Origin: an uncultured bacterium
GTDB taxonomy: Bacteria; Planctomycetota; UBA8742; UBA2392
Assembly (NCBI GenBank): GCA_938014885.1
Contig: CALLQI010000004.1
Location: forward strand, 186,001-250,000
Direction of reading: 5' to 3'
DNA length: 64,000 nt
Positions 42,146-51,251 of the stretch are shown here, piece by piece. The translations under genes and the position numbers were made by a program. The number at the start of each line of letters is the position of its first letter. The stretch's first letter is position 1. The notes under the pieces are model-generated. The model did no database searches, was not told the origin of the DNA, and saw only the letters and a program-made list of their open reading frames with translations.

Positions 42146-45058
42146 ATGGCCAGGCAGAACACAATTGACCGCGCTGTGGCCGGCATGGGCAGCACCATCG
42201 TCCGCGCCGGCGAAATGCTGCGCAAGGCGCGCAAGGATTTCGGCCACGCGCACGAGCCCCGGCAGCGCGCGTTGACCGCGCTGGTCGCCTGCCTGGTCGC
42301 GCTGGTGCTGACTTCGCTGGCGATGACACCCTGGGGCGAGACTTCGGCCGTTGACGCCGTTGAGCTGCGGCTGCGCGACACCCGCGTGCGCAACTTCGAA
42401 AACCCCGACGTGCGCGACCCCGACATCCTGCTGATCGTCGTCGACGAAAACGCGCTGGCATACGGTGACGACGCCTTTGAAGCCGACGCCGCCGACCGCT
42501 TCGCGTGGCCCTGGCCGCGCCACGTGTACAACAAGCTGTTGCGATACTGCCGCGAGGGCGGGGCGCGCGTGGTGCAGATGGATTTCGCCTTCAGTGAGTC
42601 GGGCCCCAACACCAACGAGTTCCGCCGCGATGTGCCCACCGCCGACGGTGTCGAAACCATCTTCACGCTCGATCGCGCCAGCGACGACCTGTTCATCCTT
42701 GAAGCCACCGCGCGGCCCGACGTCGTGCTCAGCCTCGCGTTGACCACACAGCCCCGCAAGCCCGAGCTGCGCGACAGCCTGCTGCCCGCATACCACACCG
42801 CGCTGCAGGGACCTCAGGCCGATGTCGTGCTGGAAGCCCTGAAGGCGCGCTATGGCCCCTACCAGACGCCAATGTCGCCGATTGCGGGGCTGCTCGACGG
42901 CTGGCCCGCGTTTGCGGAGCACGGCCGCACTGACCCGGAAGCGGGCGTGGCCGACATCGAAGGATTCGCCGGCATGGCGGCCGAGGACCCTTCGTTTGTC
43001 CAGCGCGCGCGCTATCGCTCGCTGCTGCCGCTGCCCACGCCCAGCAAGCCGCGCGGTGTCGCCGGGGTCGGCTTGGTGCAGAGTTTCGCCGACACCGACG
43101 GCCTGATGCGCCGCGCCGACCTGGCCGGGGTCGTCAGCAACAAGCCCTTTCCCAGCGTGGCCCTGGAGATGTGGCGGCTGTACGTCTTCTCGTACGCCCG
43201 CGACGTGCAGCAGGGCAGCATGACCGCACAGGCCTTTGCCGACCGCTTCCACGGCCTGAGCGTGCGGGACGGCAAAGTCCACGACGCCCACGGCGCCTAC
43301 GCAATTGAGGGCGAGCTGCGCGACGCGGCGCTGCACTTCAGCGACGGCACGTGCGAATACCTCGGCCGCACGATCCCGGTTGATGCGCAGGGGCAGATGC
43401 TGCTGCGCTGGCGGACATTTCTACCGGCCAGCGCGATGCCCGCCGTGGCGCGCGGGGCCGTGAAGTCGGCTGACCCGGGACGCATCACGGGCGCGTTTTA
43501 CCCGGAGGTTTCGGCCGCCGACATCCTGCGCGACTGGGACCTCTCGCGCGAGAACAAGCACGCCGCCGCCCGGCGCGACACACTGCGCGAGCAGATCACT
43601 GGGCTGGAGCAGCGCCTGCGCGATGCCCCCGACGACAAGCAGATCAAGGCTGAACTGGATGCCGCGCGCGCCGAGCTTGCGAAGTGGCAGCGCGATGATT
43701 ACCCGCTGGTGTTCGGCGAGCCTGCCTCGCTGGTGAAAGACAAGGTGGTCATGATCGCGGGCACGGCGCTGGCGCTATACGACTATCACCCCACGCCGAT
43801 GTCGGCGACGACGCAGGGCACGCACATCATCGCCACCGAGTTCGACAACCTGAAGAACAACGACCACATGACCGAAAGCCCGCGCTGGCTGGCGTGGCTG
43901 ATGGCGCTGGGCGGCACGCTGCTGACGGTGCTGACCGTGATGCTGGCCGGGCGGCTGCGCAACGGGCTGCTGCTGACGGTGCTGCTGGCGCTGCTGGTGC
44001 TGGTGCTGGGCTGGGTCGCGTTCACGCAACAGCATTTCTTTCACGTGACCGCGCCGCTGGCCGGGTTGTTCATCGGCTTCGGCAACGGGTCCATCGCCAA
44101 GGCCCTGACCGAAGGCCGCCAGCGCCGCCAGCGCGAGGCCTTTGCGCGCCAGTACATGGGCCGCGAGCTGCTGGATTACGTGATCAAGAACCCCGGCAGC
44201 CTGAAGCTGGGCGGCGAGAACCGCGAGATGACGGTCTTCTTCAGCGACGTAGCGGGCTTCACCACGGTCACGGAAACGCTGGGCGCCAACAACCCCGAGC
44301 GACTGGTCGAGCTGCTGAACATCTACCTTGAGCGCATGACCGACCTGATGCTGGCCACGGGCGGCGTCGTCGACAAATACATCGGCGACGCGATCATGGT
44401 GTTCTGGGGCGCGCCGCAGGACATGGCCGACCACGCCGTGCGCGCCTGCCAGGGCGCTTTGGCCTGCCGCACGGAGCTGCAGCGCATGCAGGGCATTTTC
44501 GCCGACGCCGTGCGCGGCATCGCGCCGCAATTGATCAAGCCCGACGGCAGCGTGCTGCTGGCGCGCGCGGGCATCAACAGCGGGCTGATGACCGTCGGCA
44601 ACATGGGCAGCAGCAAGCGCTTTGCCTACACCGTCATGGGCGACGCCGTGAACCTGGGCGCGCGCCTTGAGCCCCAGTGCAAGGAATACGGCACGGAAAT
44701 CCTGATCGGCCAGAACACCGAAAAACTGATTCGCGGCCAGTTCACCACGCGGCCGATTGACCTGATCGTGGTCAAGGGCAAGACCGAGCCGGTGGAAGTG
44801 TTCGAGCTCGTGGGCGACTTGACCGTGCCGGGATTCGTGCAGGAGATGCTCGGCGACTTCAACCAGGGCGTGCAACTGTTTCGCGACCGGCAGTTCGAGA
44901 ATGCGCTCGAGCACTTCCGCCGCGCCGAAAAGCACGAGATGGTGCAGGACCAGGACGAAATCAACCCCAGCCGGCTCTACACCCAGCGCTGCGAGGACTA
45001 TCTCGAGGTGCCGCCACCGGCCGACTGGAACGGCGTCTTCATCAAGAAAACAAAGTAG
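42146..45058 (+). CDS. CHASE2-domain adenylate cyclase
   Basis: A 970-aa protein with one N-terminal membrane helix (about residues 46-66), then a large periplasmic CHASE2 domain (LLIVVDENAL and the PWPRHVYNKLL segment). Three helices lie at residues 578-650 and a class III cyclase domain from about 690 to 900. Catalytic motifs are present: FFSDVAGFT and DKYIGDAIM (metal Asp and the adenine-specifying Lys), then TVMGDAVNLGARLE. The CHASE2 domain contains an inserted charged coil (EQITGLEQRLRDAPDDK and onward) near residues 480-520. ATG 42146 was chosen because earlier codons lie in the opposing gene. It is divergently paired with the STAND phosphatase. Confidence 0.9.
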   Translation: MARQNTIDRAVAGMGSTIVRAGEMLRKARKDFGHAHEPRQRALTALVACLVALVLTSLAMTPWGETSAVDAVELRLRDTRVRNFENPDVRDPDILLIVVDENALAYGDDAFEADAADRFAWPWPRHVYNKLLRYCREGGARVVQMDFAFSESGPNTNEFRRDVPTADGVETIFTLDRASDDLFILEATARPDVVLSLALTTQPRKPELRDSLLPAYHTALQGPQADVVLEALKARYGPYQTPMSPIAGLLDGWPAFAEHGRTDPEAGVADIEGFAGMAAEDPSFVQRARYRSLLPLPTPSKPRGVAGVGLVQSFADTDGLMRRADLAGVVSNKPFPSVALEMWRLYVFSYARDVQQGSMTAQAFADRFHGLSVRDGKVHDAHGAYAIEGELRDAALHFSDGTCEYLGRTIPVDAQGQMLLRWRTFLPASAMPAVARGAVKSADPGRITGAFYPEVSAADILRDWDLSRENKHAAARRDTLREQITGLEQRLRDAPDDKQIKAELDAARAELAKWQRDDYPLVFGEPASLVKDKVVMIAGTALALYDYHPTPMSATTQGTHIIATEFDNLKNNDHMTESPRWLAWLMALGGTLLTVLTVMLAGRLRNGLLLTVLLALLVLVLGWVAFTQQHFFHVTAPLAGLFIGFGNGSIAKALTEGRQRRQREAFARQYMGRELLDYVIKNPGSLKLGGENREMTVFFSDVAGFTTVTETLGANNPERLVELLNIYLERMTDLMLATGGVVDKYIGDAIMVFWGAPQDMADHAVRACQGALACRTELQRMQGIFADAVRGIAPQLIKPDGSVLLARAGINSGLMTVGNMGSSKRFAYTVMGDAVNLGARLEPQCKEYGTEILIGQNTEKLIRGQFTTRPIDLIVVKGKTEPVEVFELVGDLTVPGFVQEMLGDFNQGVQLFRDRQFENALEHFRRAEKHEMVQDQDEINPSRLYTQRCEDYLEVPPPADWNGVFIKKTK

Positions 45059-45507
45059 CGGCGGGCTTGGAGCTTGGAGGCTTGATGCGAGAGCCCTGGT
45101 TCAGGAGCCTCCAGAAAGGCCAACCCGGCGCTGCGCGCCGGGCTACGAGTAATCCGCCCCTGCGGGGCTGCCAGGCGAACACACTGGCGGAGGATTCCGG
45201 GTGTGTGCAGTGACAAGCCCGAAAAGCTGGGGACCGCCCGCGGCACCGGCTTCCATCCGGAACGTGGTGTGGGCGCCCCGCCCGCACGCTGTTGCAGTTC
45301 CGCCCCCGGCGGCGGACGCCGCCGGCACTCACGCGCGGGACGCGCGTGCCACGTTGCCAAATTGCCGCCGCCCCGGTTTCCCGGGGTGGCGTGTTTGTTG
45401 TTTCCCGAACCTTCAACCTCGAACCCCCAACCTCGAACCTCCAACCCCGAAACTCGAAACTCCAACCTCCAACCTCGAACCTCGAACCTCCAACCTCCAA
45501 CCCCGCG
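45059..45507. repeat. repeat-filled intergenic region
   Basis: No gene was seen. It holds palindromic units (GGCGCTGCGCGCC near 45130, CCCCTGCGGGG near 45163, GGCGGCGGACGCCGCC near 45310, GCGCGGGACGCGCG near 45335), one copy of a CGCACGCTGTTGC core at 45281-45293 and, at about 45408-45505, a tract of degenerate AACCTCG/AACCTCC units (CTTCAACCTCGAACCC and on). This region separates the convergent cyclase and 45508-46305 genes. Confidence 0.75.
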
Positions 45508-46305
45508 CTACTCGGGTGGGCCTGTCGTGTCTCGTTTGGGTGGGTTCAGCAGGTAGTCGCGGAACATTTCCTGGGCTTGGCGCTTTACGACTTCGTAGCG
45601 CTCGTAGCGGGTCTTGGCGGCCAGGAACTCGGCGCTCATCCGCGCTGCCTTCTCGGGCGTGTAGTACTGGTTGTACGGGGATTGCGGGGCGGGCTCCGGC
45701 GGCTCAATGGCTTCTGCGGCCGCCTTCTCTTCGGCCTTCAGTGCCCGGATCTCGGCGGCTTCTTCGGCCGCGGCCTCGCGCAGGGCTTCCTTGATCTCGT
45801 CGTAGCGGCCGTCGAGGATCGTCAGCGCCGTGTAGCCCTGATCCGGCGAAGGCTGTGCCGTGAACGTGATTCGCGGCTCGCCGTCGTCGTCTTGTGTGGT
45901 TTCTGCGTTGGCTTCTGCGGCTTCGCGATCCTTCGGTTGCAGTTGCTTTTCAAGGCGCTGGCGCAGCCGCAACTGGAACTCGAGCACGAAGCGGTCGCGG
46001 CGCTTTTCCAGCAGCGCGGTGTTCTGCGCCAGCACACGCCCGGCCTGGATCAGGTTGCTCACCAGTTGCGGCGGAAAGTATTGCGACAGGCCAAAGCGCT
46101 CGCGCTGGGCGGCGTGTTTGGTGACGTCCAGGGCCATGGCGGCCGCGCGGAAGCCTTCAATCAGGGTGCGCTGCTCAGGCTCGGTGAGGTCGCGATTGAG
46201 CTTGAGCGCAGTGGTGGTGGCGCGCACGGAAAGCCGCAGCACGTTGTGCAGCAACTCGCAAGTTTCGCGAGCCAGCGCAGAGTGCATGTCGGCAAGGGCG
46301 GTCAC
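45508..46305 (-). CDS. coiled, charged protein of unknown function
   Basis: A 265-aa cytoplasmic protein, not recognised. The first 150 residues are helical (LARETCELLHNVLRLSVRA, LEKRRDRFVLEFQLRLRQR). A middle acidic/Ala-rich coil (EEAAEIRALKAEEKAAAEA) is followed by a Pro/Tyr linker and a C-terminal RYERYEVVKRQAQEMF helix. There is no signal peptide and no catalytic motif. It may be a structural or regulatory partner. Codon use is like that of its neighbours, so a real gene is likely. Confidence 0.65.
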   Translation of the reverse strand: MTALADMHSALARETCELLHNVLRLSVRATTTALKLNRDLTEPEQRTLIEGFRAAAMALDVTKHAAQRERFGLSQYFPPQLVSNLIQAGRVLAQNTALLEKRRDRFVLEFQLRLRQRLEKQLQPKDREAAEANAETTQDDDGEPRITFTAQPSPDQGYTALTILDGRYDEIKEALREAAAEEAAEIRALKAEEKAAAEAIEPPEPAPQSPYNQYYTPEKAARMSAEFLAAKTRYERYEVVKRQAQEMFRDYLLNPPKRDTTGPPE

Positions 46306-46778
46306 GCCAATCTCCTACCCTTAGCGACAATGGCGCACAGGGAACGGCGCGAGATTCGAGATTCGAGATTCGAGGTTCGGGCGAAAGCAGCCCCACAAGC
46401 GGGTTCCCGGGCGACAACATTCTTCAGAATTCCGGCAGAGCCCGGGCTGAAAGAGCGGGGCCGGGCCACTCCAAAGCTACATCGCACAATCACAGCCCGC
46501 CGCGCAAGCGGTGGAGGGGATTGGACAGACACTCGAGCGTGCACACTGACTCCTCCATCGCTGACGCGATGGGCTGTGATCACGCGATGCGCGTGATGTG
46601 GACCTCCGGTCCGCATGCTGTTGCCGTACCGCCCCGCAGGGGCGGCACTTCCCATACACTCAGGGCCCTCAAGAAGATAACCCCAGGCCTGCGGCCTGGG
46701 CTGAAAGAGATGGCCGGTTGGGCCTGACGACACCAACCGATGGCGATGTGCGACTCGGCCACGACGGCAGCGCGCCTG
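46306..46778. repeat. repeat-filled intergenic region
   Basis: No gene was seen. GAGATTCGAGATTCGAG-type tandem units lie at 46350-46375. Palindromes ATCACGCGATGCGCGTGAT (about 46579-46597), GGACCTCCGGTCC (about 46601-46613), CCCCGCAGGGG and CCAGGCCTGCGGCCTGG follow, with a core GCATGCTGTTGC at 46613-46624 shared with other intergenic copies. Confidence 0.75.
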
Positions 46779-47162
46779 CTACGCGTCCATTACCGACCAT
46801 GTACTCGGCCAATCCCAAAAGCTGCCCCACATGCTCCACTTGGCATCGGGCTTCCCGGCAGGGCGCGACGCCAGACCATACTGCGGCGGATCAGGGAACC
46901 CGAAGTAGCACCGGTCGATCAGCACAAACTCTTCGCCTTCATAGACGGTCACGAACTCAACCTCATGGCGCGAGCACCAGTCCCGGTCGTAACCGAAGAC
47001 GCCCTCGGCGGGAAAATGCCTGAAGTCGATCTTCCACCAGACCAGCGGCTTCAGCGCACGAAGCCTGAATCCTTCCTGCTGTGCGGCGGCAAGCTTCTTC
47101 CCGGTGTTGTACGGGATAGGCTCCCATTCCTTGAGAATCTCGTGAAGCGGGTCGTCGCTCAT
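46779..47162 (-). CDS. conserved-looking small protein of unknown function
   Basis: A 127-aa protein, not recognised. It has a helical start (HEILKEWEPIPYN) and is rich in aromatic and acidic residues (WWKIDFRHFPAEGVFGYDRD, WSMWGSFWDWPSTW), suggesting a compact beta-rich fold. It begins at ATG 47162 with no strong ribosome-binding site. The 3' end borders the repeat region. No neighbours suggest a role. Confidence 0.55.
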   Translation of the reverse strand: MSDDPLHEILKEWEPIPYNTGKKLAAAQQEGFRLRALKPLVWWKIDFRHFPAEGVFGYDRDWCSRHEVEFVTVYEGEEFVLIDRCYFGFPDPPQYGLASRPAGKPDAKWSMWGSFWDWPSTWSVMDA

Positions 47163-47321
47163 GCATGAGCCCTTGGTACGCACCACTGTGAACGCGCCGC
47201 AGCGTCCCACAATAATGCCCCAACGCACTCCACACTCCAAGCCCTGCTTCCGCCGGACTGGCGGTGGCGGCATCCGAGCATCCGTGTAGCGTGCCCGTTG
47301 CGTCGCCCACCGGAGCCGCCC

Positions 47322-49400
47322 ATGACTGAGCACAAAACCAACGCGCTGATCCACGAATCCAGCCCCTACTTGCTGCAGCACGCGCGCAACCCCGTCGACT
47401 GGATGCCCTGGGGCGAGGCCGCGTTCGCCAAGGCCAAGGCCGAAGACAAGCTCGTGTTCCTCAGCATCGGTTACGCCACTTGCCACTGGTGCCACGTCAT
47501 GGAGCGCGAAAGTTTCGAAGACGCCGACGTCGCAGCATTGATGAACGAGCTGTTCGTCTGCATCAAGGTGGATCGCGAAGAACGCCCCGACATCGACGCC
47601 ACCTACATGGCCGTGACCCAGGCCCTCAACGACGGGCGCGGCGGCTGGCCCATGTCGCTGTGGCTCACGCCCGACAAGCAGCCCGTCACCGCGGGCACCT
47701 ACTTCCCGCCCCACGACCGCTTCGGCCGCCCCGGCTTCACCAGCATCATGCGACGCGTGCACGAGCTGTGGTCCACCCAGCGTGAACGCCTGATCGAGCA
47801 AGCCACCCACATCACCGAATGGCTGCAGGCACAGGGGACGCCCGCCGGCGAGGTCGTACTGGGCCATGACACCCTGCGGGCCAATGCGGCCGCGCACGTG
47901 CAGCGCTTCGACGCCAAGCATGGCGGTTTTGACGGCGCGCCAAAGTTCCCCACGCCGCACCGCGTGCAAAGCCTGCTGCACTGGGCCCGTGAACAGGGCG
48001 ACGCCGAAGCCCGCCACATGGCGCTGTTCACGCTGCAGTGCATGGCCGATGGCGGCCTGCACGACCACGTTGGCGGCGGCTTCCACCGTTACAGTACCGA
48101 CCGTGAGTGGCTGACCCCCCACTTTGAAAAGATGCTGTACGACAACGCGCTCATGATCGAGGCCTATCTCGACGCGTATCTGCTCAGCGGCGACAGCGCC
48201 CACGCCGATATCGTCCGCGACGTCGCGACCTACGTGCTGCGCGACCTGCGCGATGAAGCCGGCGGCTTCCACAGCGCCGAAGACGCCGACAGCGAAGGCG
48301 AAGAAGGCAAGTTTTACGTCTGGACGCTGGCTGAGCTGCAGCAGCACCTCGGCGACGACGCTGACCTGGCGGGCTACGTCTTCGGCTGCACCGAGCGCGG
48401 CAACTATCACGATGAAGCCAGCGGGCAGCTTACCGGCGCAAACATCCTGCACCTGCCGCGCAGCCTTGCCCAAAGCGCATCCGGCCGCGGACTTGACGAG
48501 TCAACCCTGCGCGCCAAGGTCGCGCAATGGAAGGCCAGGCTGCTGGCAGCCCGCGCCGCCCGCGTGCGGCCGCTGCTCGACGACAAAGTCCTCACCGACT
48601 GGAACGGGCTGATGATCGCGGCACTCGCCCGCGCCGGGGCCACGCTGGGCGAACCCGCCTGGGTCAAGGCCGCCGCGGAGGCCGCGAACTTCGTGCTGGC
48701 AACACTCGTTTCGAACGGCCGGCTGCTGCACCGCTATCGCAAGGGTGTTTCCGGCCTCAAGGCCTACGGCGCCGATTACGCCTTCCTGATCAACGGGTTG
48801 ATTGCGCTTTACCAGGCCGACTTCGACCTGCGCTGGCTGCGTGAGGCCGACAAGCTGGCCGCCGAAATGCTGGGCCTGTTCTGGCACGAAGGCGAAGGCC
48901 TGCTGCACCTCACCGGCAGCGACGAAACCGACTGCATGATCGCGCCCCACCGCGAAACCTACGACGGCGCGATCCCCAGCACCAACAGCGCGGCGGCACT
49001 GGCGCTGGTGCGGCTGGGCAAGCTGCTGCAACGCGACACATACACGCAACACGCCGAGCGCATCTTGAAGGCAATGTCGCGCGGCATCGACGCCGCCCCG
49101 GCCGCGCACAGCTATGCGCTGATGGCGCTCGAATGGCTCGCCTGGCCGACTCGCGAGGTGGTGATCGCCGCGCCGGCAAGCGACGCAACCGCCGACGCGA
49201 TGGTGAATGCAACGCGCCAGGCCGGCCACCCGCGAACGCTGCTGATCCGCCACACGCCGGGCGACGGCACGGACACGCTGATCCCGTTCACGGCCAATCA
49301 GGGCATGCAAGGCGGCAAGGCCACGGCCTACGTCTGCGAGAACTATGCCTGCAAGGCCCCGGTCACTGCCCTGCCCGATCTGAAGGCCGCGCTGGCGTGA
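47322..49400 (+). CDS. DUF255 thioredoxin-fold protein (YyaL/SPATA20 type)
   Basis: A 692-aa protein. The N-terminal thioredoxin-like domain is diagnostic (SPYLLQHARNPVDW, then YATCHWCHVMERESF with the CHWC active-site pair and NELFVCIKVDREERPD). A six-hairpin glycosidase-like domain follows (GGFHSAEDADSEGEEGKFY, LLDDKVLTDWNGLMI). Proteins of this kind are widespread but their substrate is unknown. ATG 47322 begins MTEHKTNALI, matching family N-termini. The stop overlaps the next, minus-strand gene by 38 bases. Confidence 0.9.
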   Translation: MTEHKTNALIHESSPYLLQHARNPVDWMPWGEAAFAKAKAEDKLVFLSIGYATCHWCHVMERESFEDADVAALMNELFVCIKVDREERPDIDATYMAVTQALNDGRGGWPMSLWLTPDKQPVTAGTYFPPHDRFGRPGFTSIMRRVHELWSTQRERLIEQATHITEWLQAQGTPAGEVVLGHDTLRANAAAHVQRFDAKHGGFDGAPKFPTPHRVQSLLHWAREQGDAEARHMALFTLQCMADGGLHDHVGGGFHRYSTDREWLTPHFEKMLYDNALMIEAYLDAYLLSGDSAHADIVRDVATYVLRDLRDEAGGFHSAEDADSEGEEGKFYVWTLAELQQHLGDDADLAGYVFGCTERGNYHDEASGQLTGANILHLPRSLAQSASGRGLDESTLRAKVAQWKARLLAARAARVRPLLDDKVLTDWNGLMIAALARAGATLGEPAWVKAAAEAANFVLATLVSNGRLLHRYRKGVSGLKAYGADYAFLINGLIALYQADFDLRWLREADKLAAEMLGLFWHEGEGLLHLTGSDETDCMIAPHRETYDGAIPSTNSAAALALVRLGKLLQRDTYTQHAERILKAMSRGIDAAPAAHSYALMALEWLAWPTREVVIAAPASDATADAMVNATRQAGHPRTLLIRHTPGDGTDTLIPFTANQGMQGGKATAYVCENYACKAPVTALPDLKAALA

Positions 49401-49782
49401 CGCGACGAAGTCGCAATGCCAGCCACGGGCTGAGCCCCAGCAGCAGCAAGCCAAGCGGCATCAGCCCGCCCTGCGTCAGGTCGTAGTCCTGCGCGATGCG
49501 AGCAAAGGGCAGGCCAAGCGCCAGCCCAAGGCCGATTTCAAAGGCAACCGTCAGCACCACCCACAGCGCCCCGATCCAGAGCGCCTGCCCAGCCGTCGGC
49601 CTCAGCCAGCGGATGAACAGCCAAGCCACCAGGAAGTTCAGCGCACAGGCCACCGGCACGCCAAGCTGCCGCGCGGGCATGTCGCCAATCGCGGGCTGGA
49701 TCCACAGCCCGCGCACGATGCCGTGGGCCGTTTCCACGGCGATGATCACCAGCCACACCACAACTGACTTCAGGATTGGCAT
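49363..49782 (-). CDS. four-helix integral membrane protein
   Basis: A 139-aa protein with four hydrophobic helices (about residues 4-22, 41-60, 68-88 and 105-123) and a basic C-terminus. It is a DUF-type small membrane protein and no functional motif was recognised. ATG 49782 is preferred over TTG 49794. The leader contains a GTTTGGGTTTCG tract resembling the intergenic repeats. It overlaps the end of the DUF255 gene in the opposite direction. Confidence 0.6.
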   Translation of the reverse strand: MPILKSVVVWLVIIAVETAHGIVRGLWIQPAIGDMPARQLGVPVACALNFLVAWLFIRWLRPTAGQALWIGALWVVLTVAFEIGLGLALGLPFARIAQDYDLTQGGLMPLGLLLLGLSPWLALRLRRVTPARPSDRAGQ

Positions 49783-49837
49783 CGCGAAACCCAAACGCTA
49801 TTCGTACCCGCCCGCGCCCATGCTATCGTTTGCGGCC

Positions 49838-50614
49838 ATGGGCGTACCTTACTTCCAGGTAAACTCGTTCACCCGTGACCCGCGCCGCGGCAACCCCGCC
49901 GGCGTGTGCCTGATGCCGCGCTGGCCCGGTGCCCGCGAAATGCAGCGCATTGCCGCCAGCCTGCCGCTGCCCGAAGTCGCCTTTACCGTGCCCGACGAGA
50001 AACAACTGCGCATCCGCTGGTTCACGCCCATCGTTGAGATGGACCTGTGTGGCCACGCCACGCTGGCGGCCGCTCATGTGCTGTTCGCGCATCGCGGTTT
50101 TGACGGCAAGAAGCTCGAGTTCAAGTACATGGGCGGCGACCTGGCAATCACGCGCGCGGGCCAGCAGTATGAAATGGACTTTCCCTCGCGCCCGGCCAAG
50201 CCCGTCGATTCGCCCGCCGGGCTGATCTCGGCACTCGGTGCCGCGCCTGAACAGGTGTTCAAGGCCCGCGACCTGCTGGCGGTCTTTGATGATGAAAAGT
50301 TCGTGCGCGAAATGACGCCTGACTTCCGCGCCCTGCGCATGCTGAACGTGCACGGCGTGATCGTCACCGCGCCCGCCAAAGACACGCACTTCGTGTCGCG
50401 CTTCTTTGCGCCCGCCGTGGGCGTTGACGAAGACCACGTCACCGGCAGCGCGCACTGCACACTCACGCCCTACTGGGCCGCGCGCCTGAAGAAGAAGGTC
50501 CTGACCGCTGAGCAAGCCAGCCCCCGCGGCGGTGAGCTCGAGTGCGAACTGCGCGGCGATCGCGTGCTGCTGCGCGGCCACGCGGTCACGGTGATCCAGG
50601 GCGAACTCGCCTAG
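49838..50614 (+). CDS. PhzF family isomerase-like protein
   Basis: A 258-aa protein of the PhzF/diaminopimelate epimerase fold. It has a FTRDPRRGNPAGVCL N-terminus, LPLPEVAFT, IRWFTPIVEMDLCGHATLAAAHVLF (cut here for the family signature) and DEDHVTGSAHCTL with the second-domain motif. The catalytic Glu (LPEVAF) is present. Family members isomerise small metabolites; the substrate is unknown. The start codon follows a 55-base spacer after the membrane-protein gene on the other strand. Confidence 0.85.
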   Translation: MGVPYFQVNSFTRDPRRGNPAGVCLMPRWPGAREMQRIAASLPLPEVAFTVPDEKQLRIRWFTPIVEMDLCGHATLAAAHVLFAHRGFDGKKLEFKYMGGDLAITRAGQQYEMDFPSRPAKPVDSPAGLISALGAAPEQVFKARDLLAVFDDEKFVREMTPDFRALRMLNVHGVIVTAPAKDTHFVSRFFAPAVGVDEDHVTGSAHCTLTPYWAARLKKKVLTAEQASPRGGELECELRGDRVLLRGHAVTVIQGELA

Positions 50615-50618
50615 AGCT

Positions 50619-51158
50619 TCACTCTTCAAAGCGGTCCGGGGCGTCAGGCGCCTGCGCGATTTCGTCCAGCCAGCCGGCCTTGGCCCCGGGAAAAGCGTCG
50701 GCGTAGGGCACGTAGGGCTTGATATCGAGCACCGGCGTGCCGTCGATCAGGTCAATGCCCAGCACGCGCACGATGTTGCGCTCAACACCCAGCAGCTTCA
50801 GCGCCGACAGCGCGATCGGGTTCGGCCGGTGCGGCGCACGGGTGGCGAACAAGCCGCGCGCGACTTTGGGCCCGCGCGGCGGCACCACTTGCGGCTTCCA
50901 GTGTTCGTTCAGGTGCATCCACGCCAGCACCCAGATGTACTCAAAGCCCGCCAGGTCTTTCAGCGCCGGCGTGAACTCAGGCAGCAGCTCAATGCGCGCC
51001 TCCACGGCCGCATCGGCCAAGGTCTGCGCGGTAACGGTGGGCTGGCGCGGGGTGCCGAAGCGCTCGGTGTAGGGCGAGCGCACATGCCCGATCACCCGCA
51101 GCGTGAACGAGCCAGGCGAGTCCTGGGTATGATCCTGAGGCGGCTTGGAACGCTTCAT
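50619..51158 (-). CDS. trmO: tRNA (N6-threonylcarbamoyladenosine37-N6)-methyltransferase TrmO
   Basis: A 179-aa TsaA/TrmO family protein: IGHVRSPYTERFGTPRQP, a central FEYIWVLAWMHLNEH, and RAPHRPNPIALSALKLL, which is the SAM-binding signature. It methylates t6A37 in tRNAs. The N-terminal about 15 residues are a polar extension. Its stop faces the PhzF gene with a 4-base gap. Confidence 0.88.
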   Translation of the reverse strand: MKRSKPPQDHTQDSPGSFTLRVIGHVRSPYTERFGTPRQPTVTAQTLADAAVEARIELLPEFTPALKDLAGFEYIWVLAWMHLNEHWKPQVVPPRGPKVARGLFATRAPHRPNPIALSALKLLGVERNIVRVLGIDLIDGTPVLDIKPYVPYADAFPGAKAGWLDEIAQAPDAPDRFEE

Positions 51159-51251
51159 GCGCCCAGCCTGCCAACCCAGACAACAAAATCAAAGCGGCCG
51201 GCCTGCGGGGCATTACGGCAACACCAAGCAGTCAAGATGTGTGCAACGGTA

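Noticed and set aside
42077..43336. 420-codon N-terminal extension of the STAND phosphatase
   Set aside because: It runs antisense through the cyclase gene and lacks domain sequence; ATG 42076 gives a complete phosphatase.
45405..45505. Tandem AACCTCG units considered as a CRISPR array
   Set aside because: Units are 6-7 bases with no regular spacers and no cas genes nearby.
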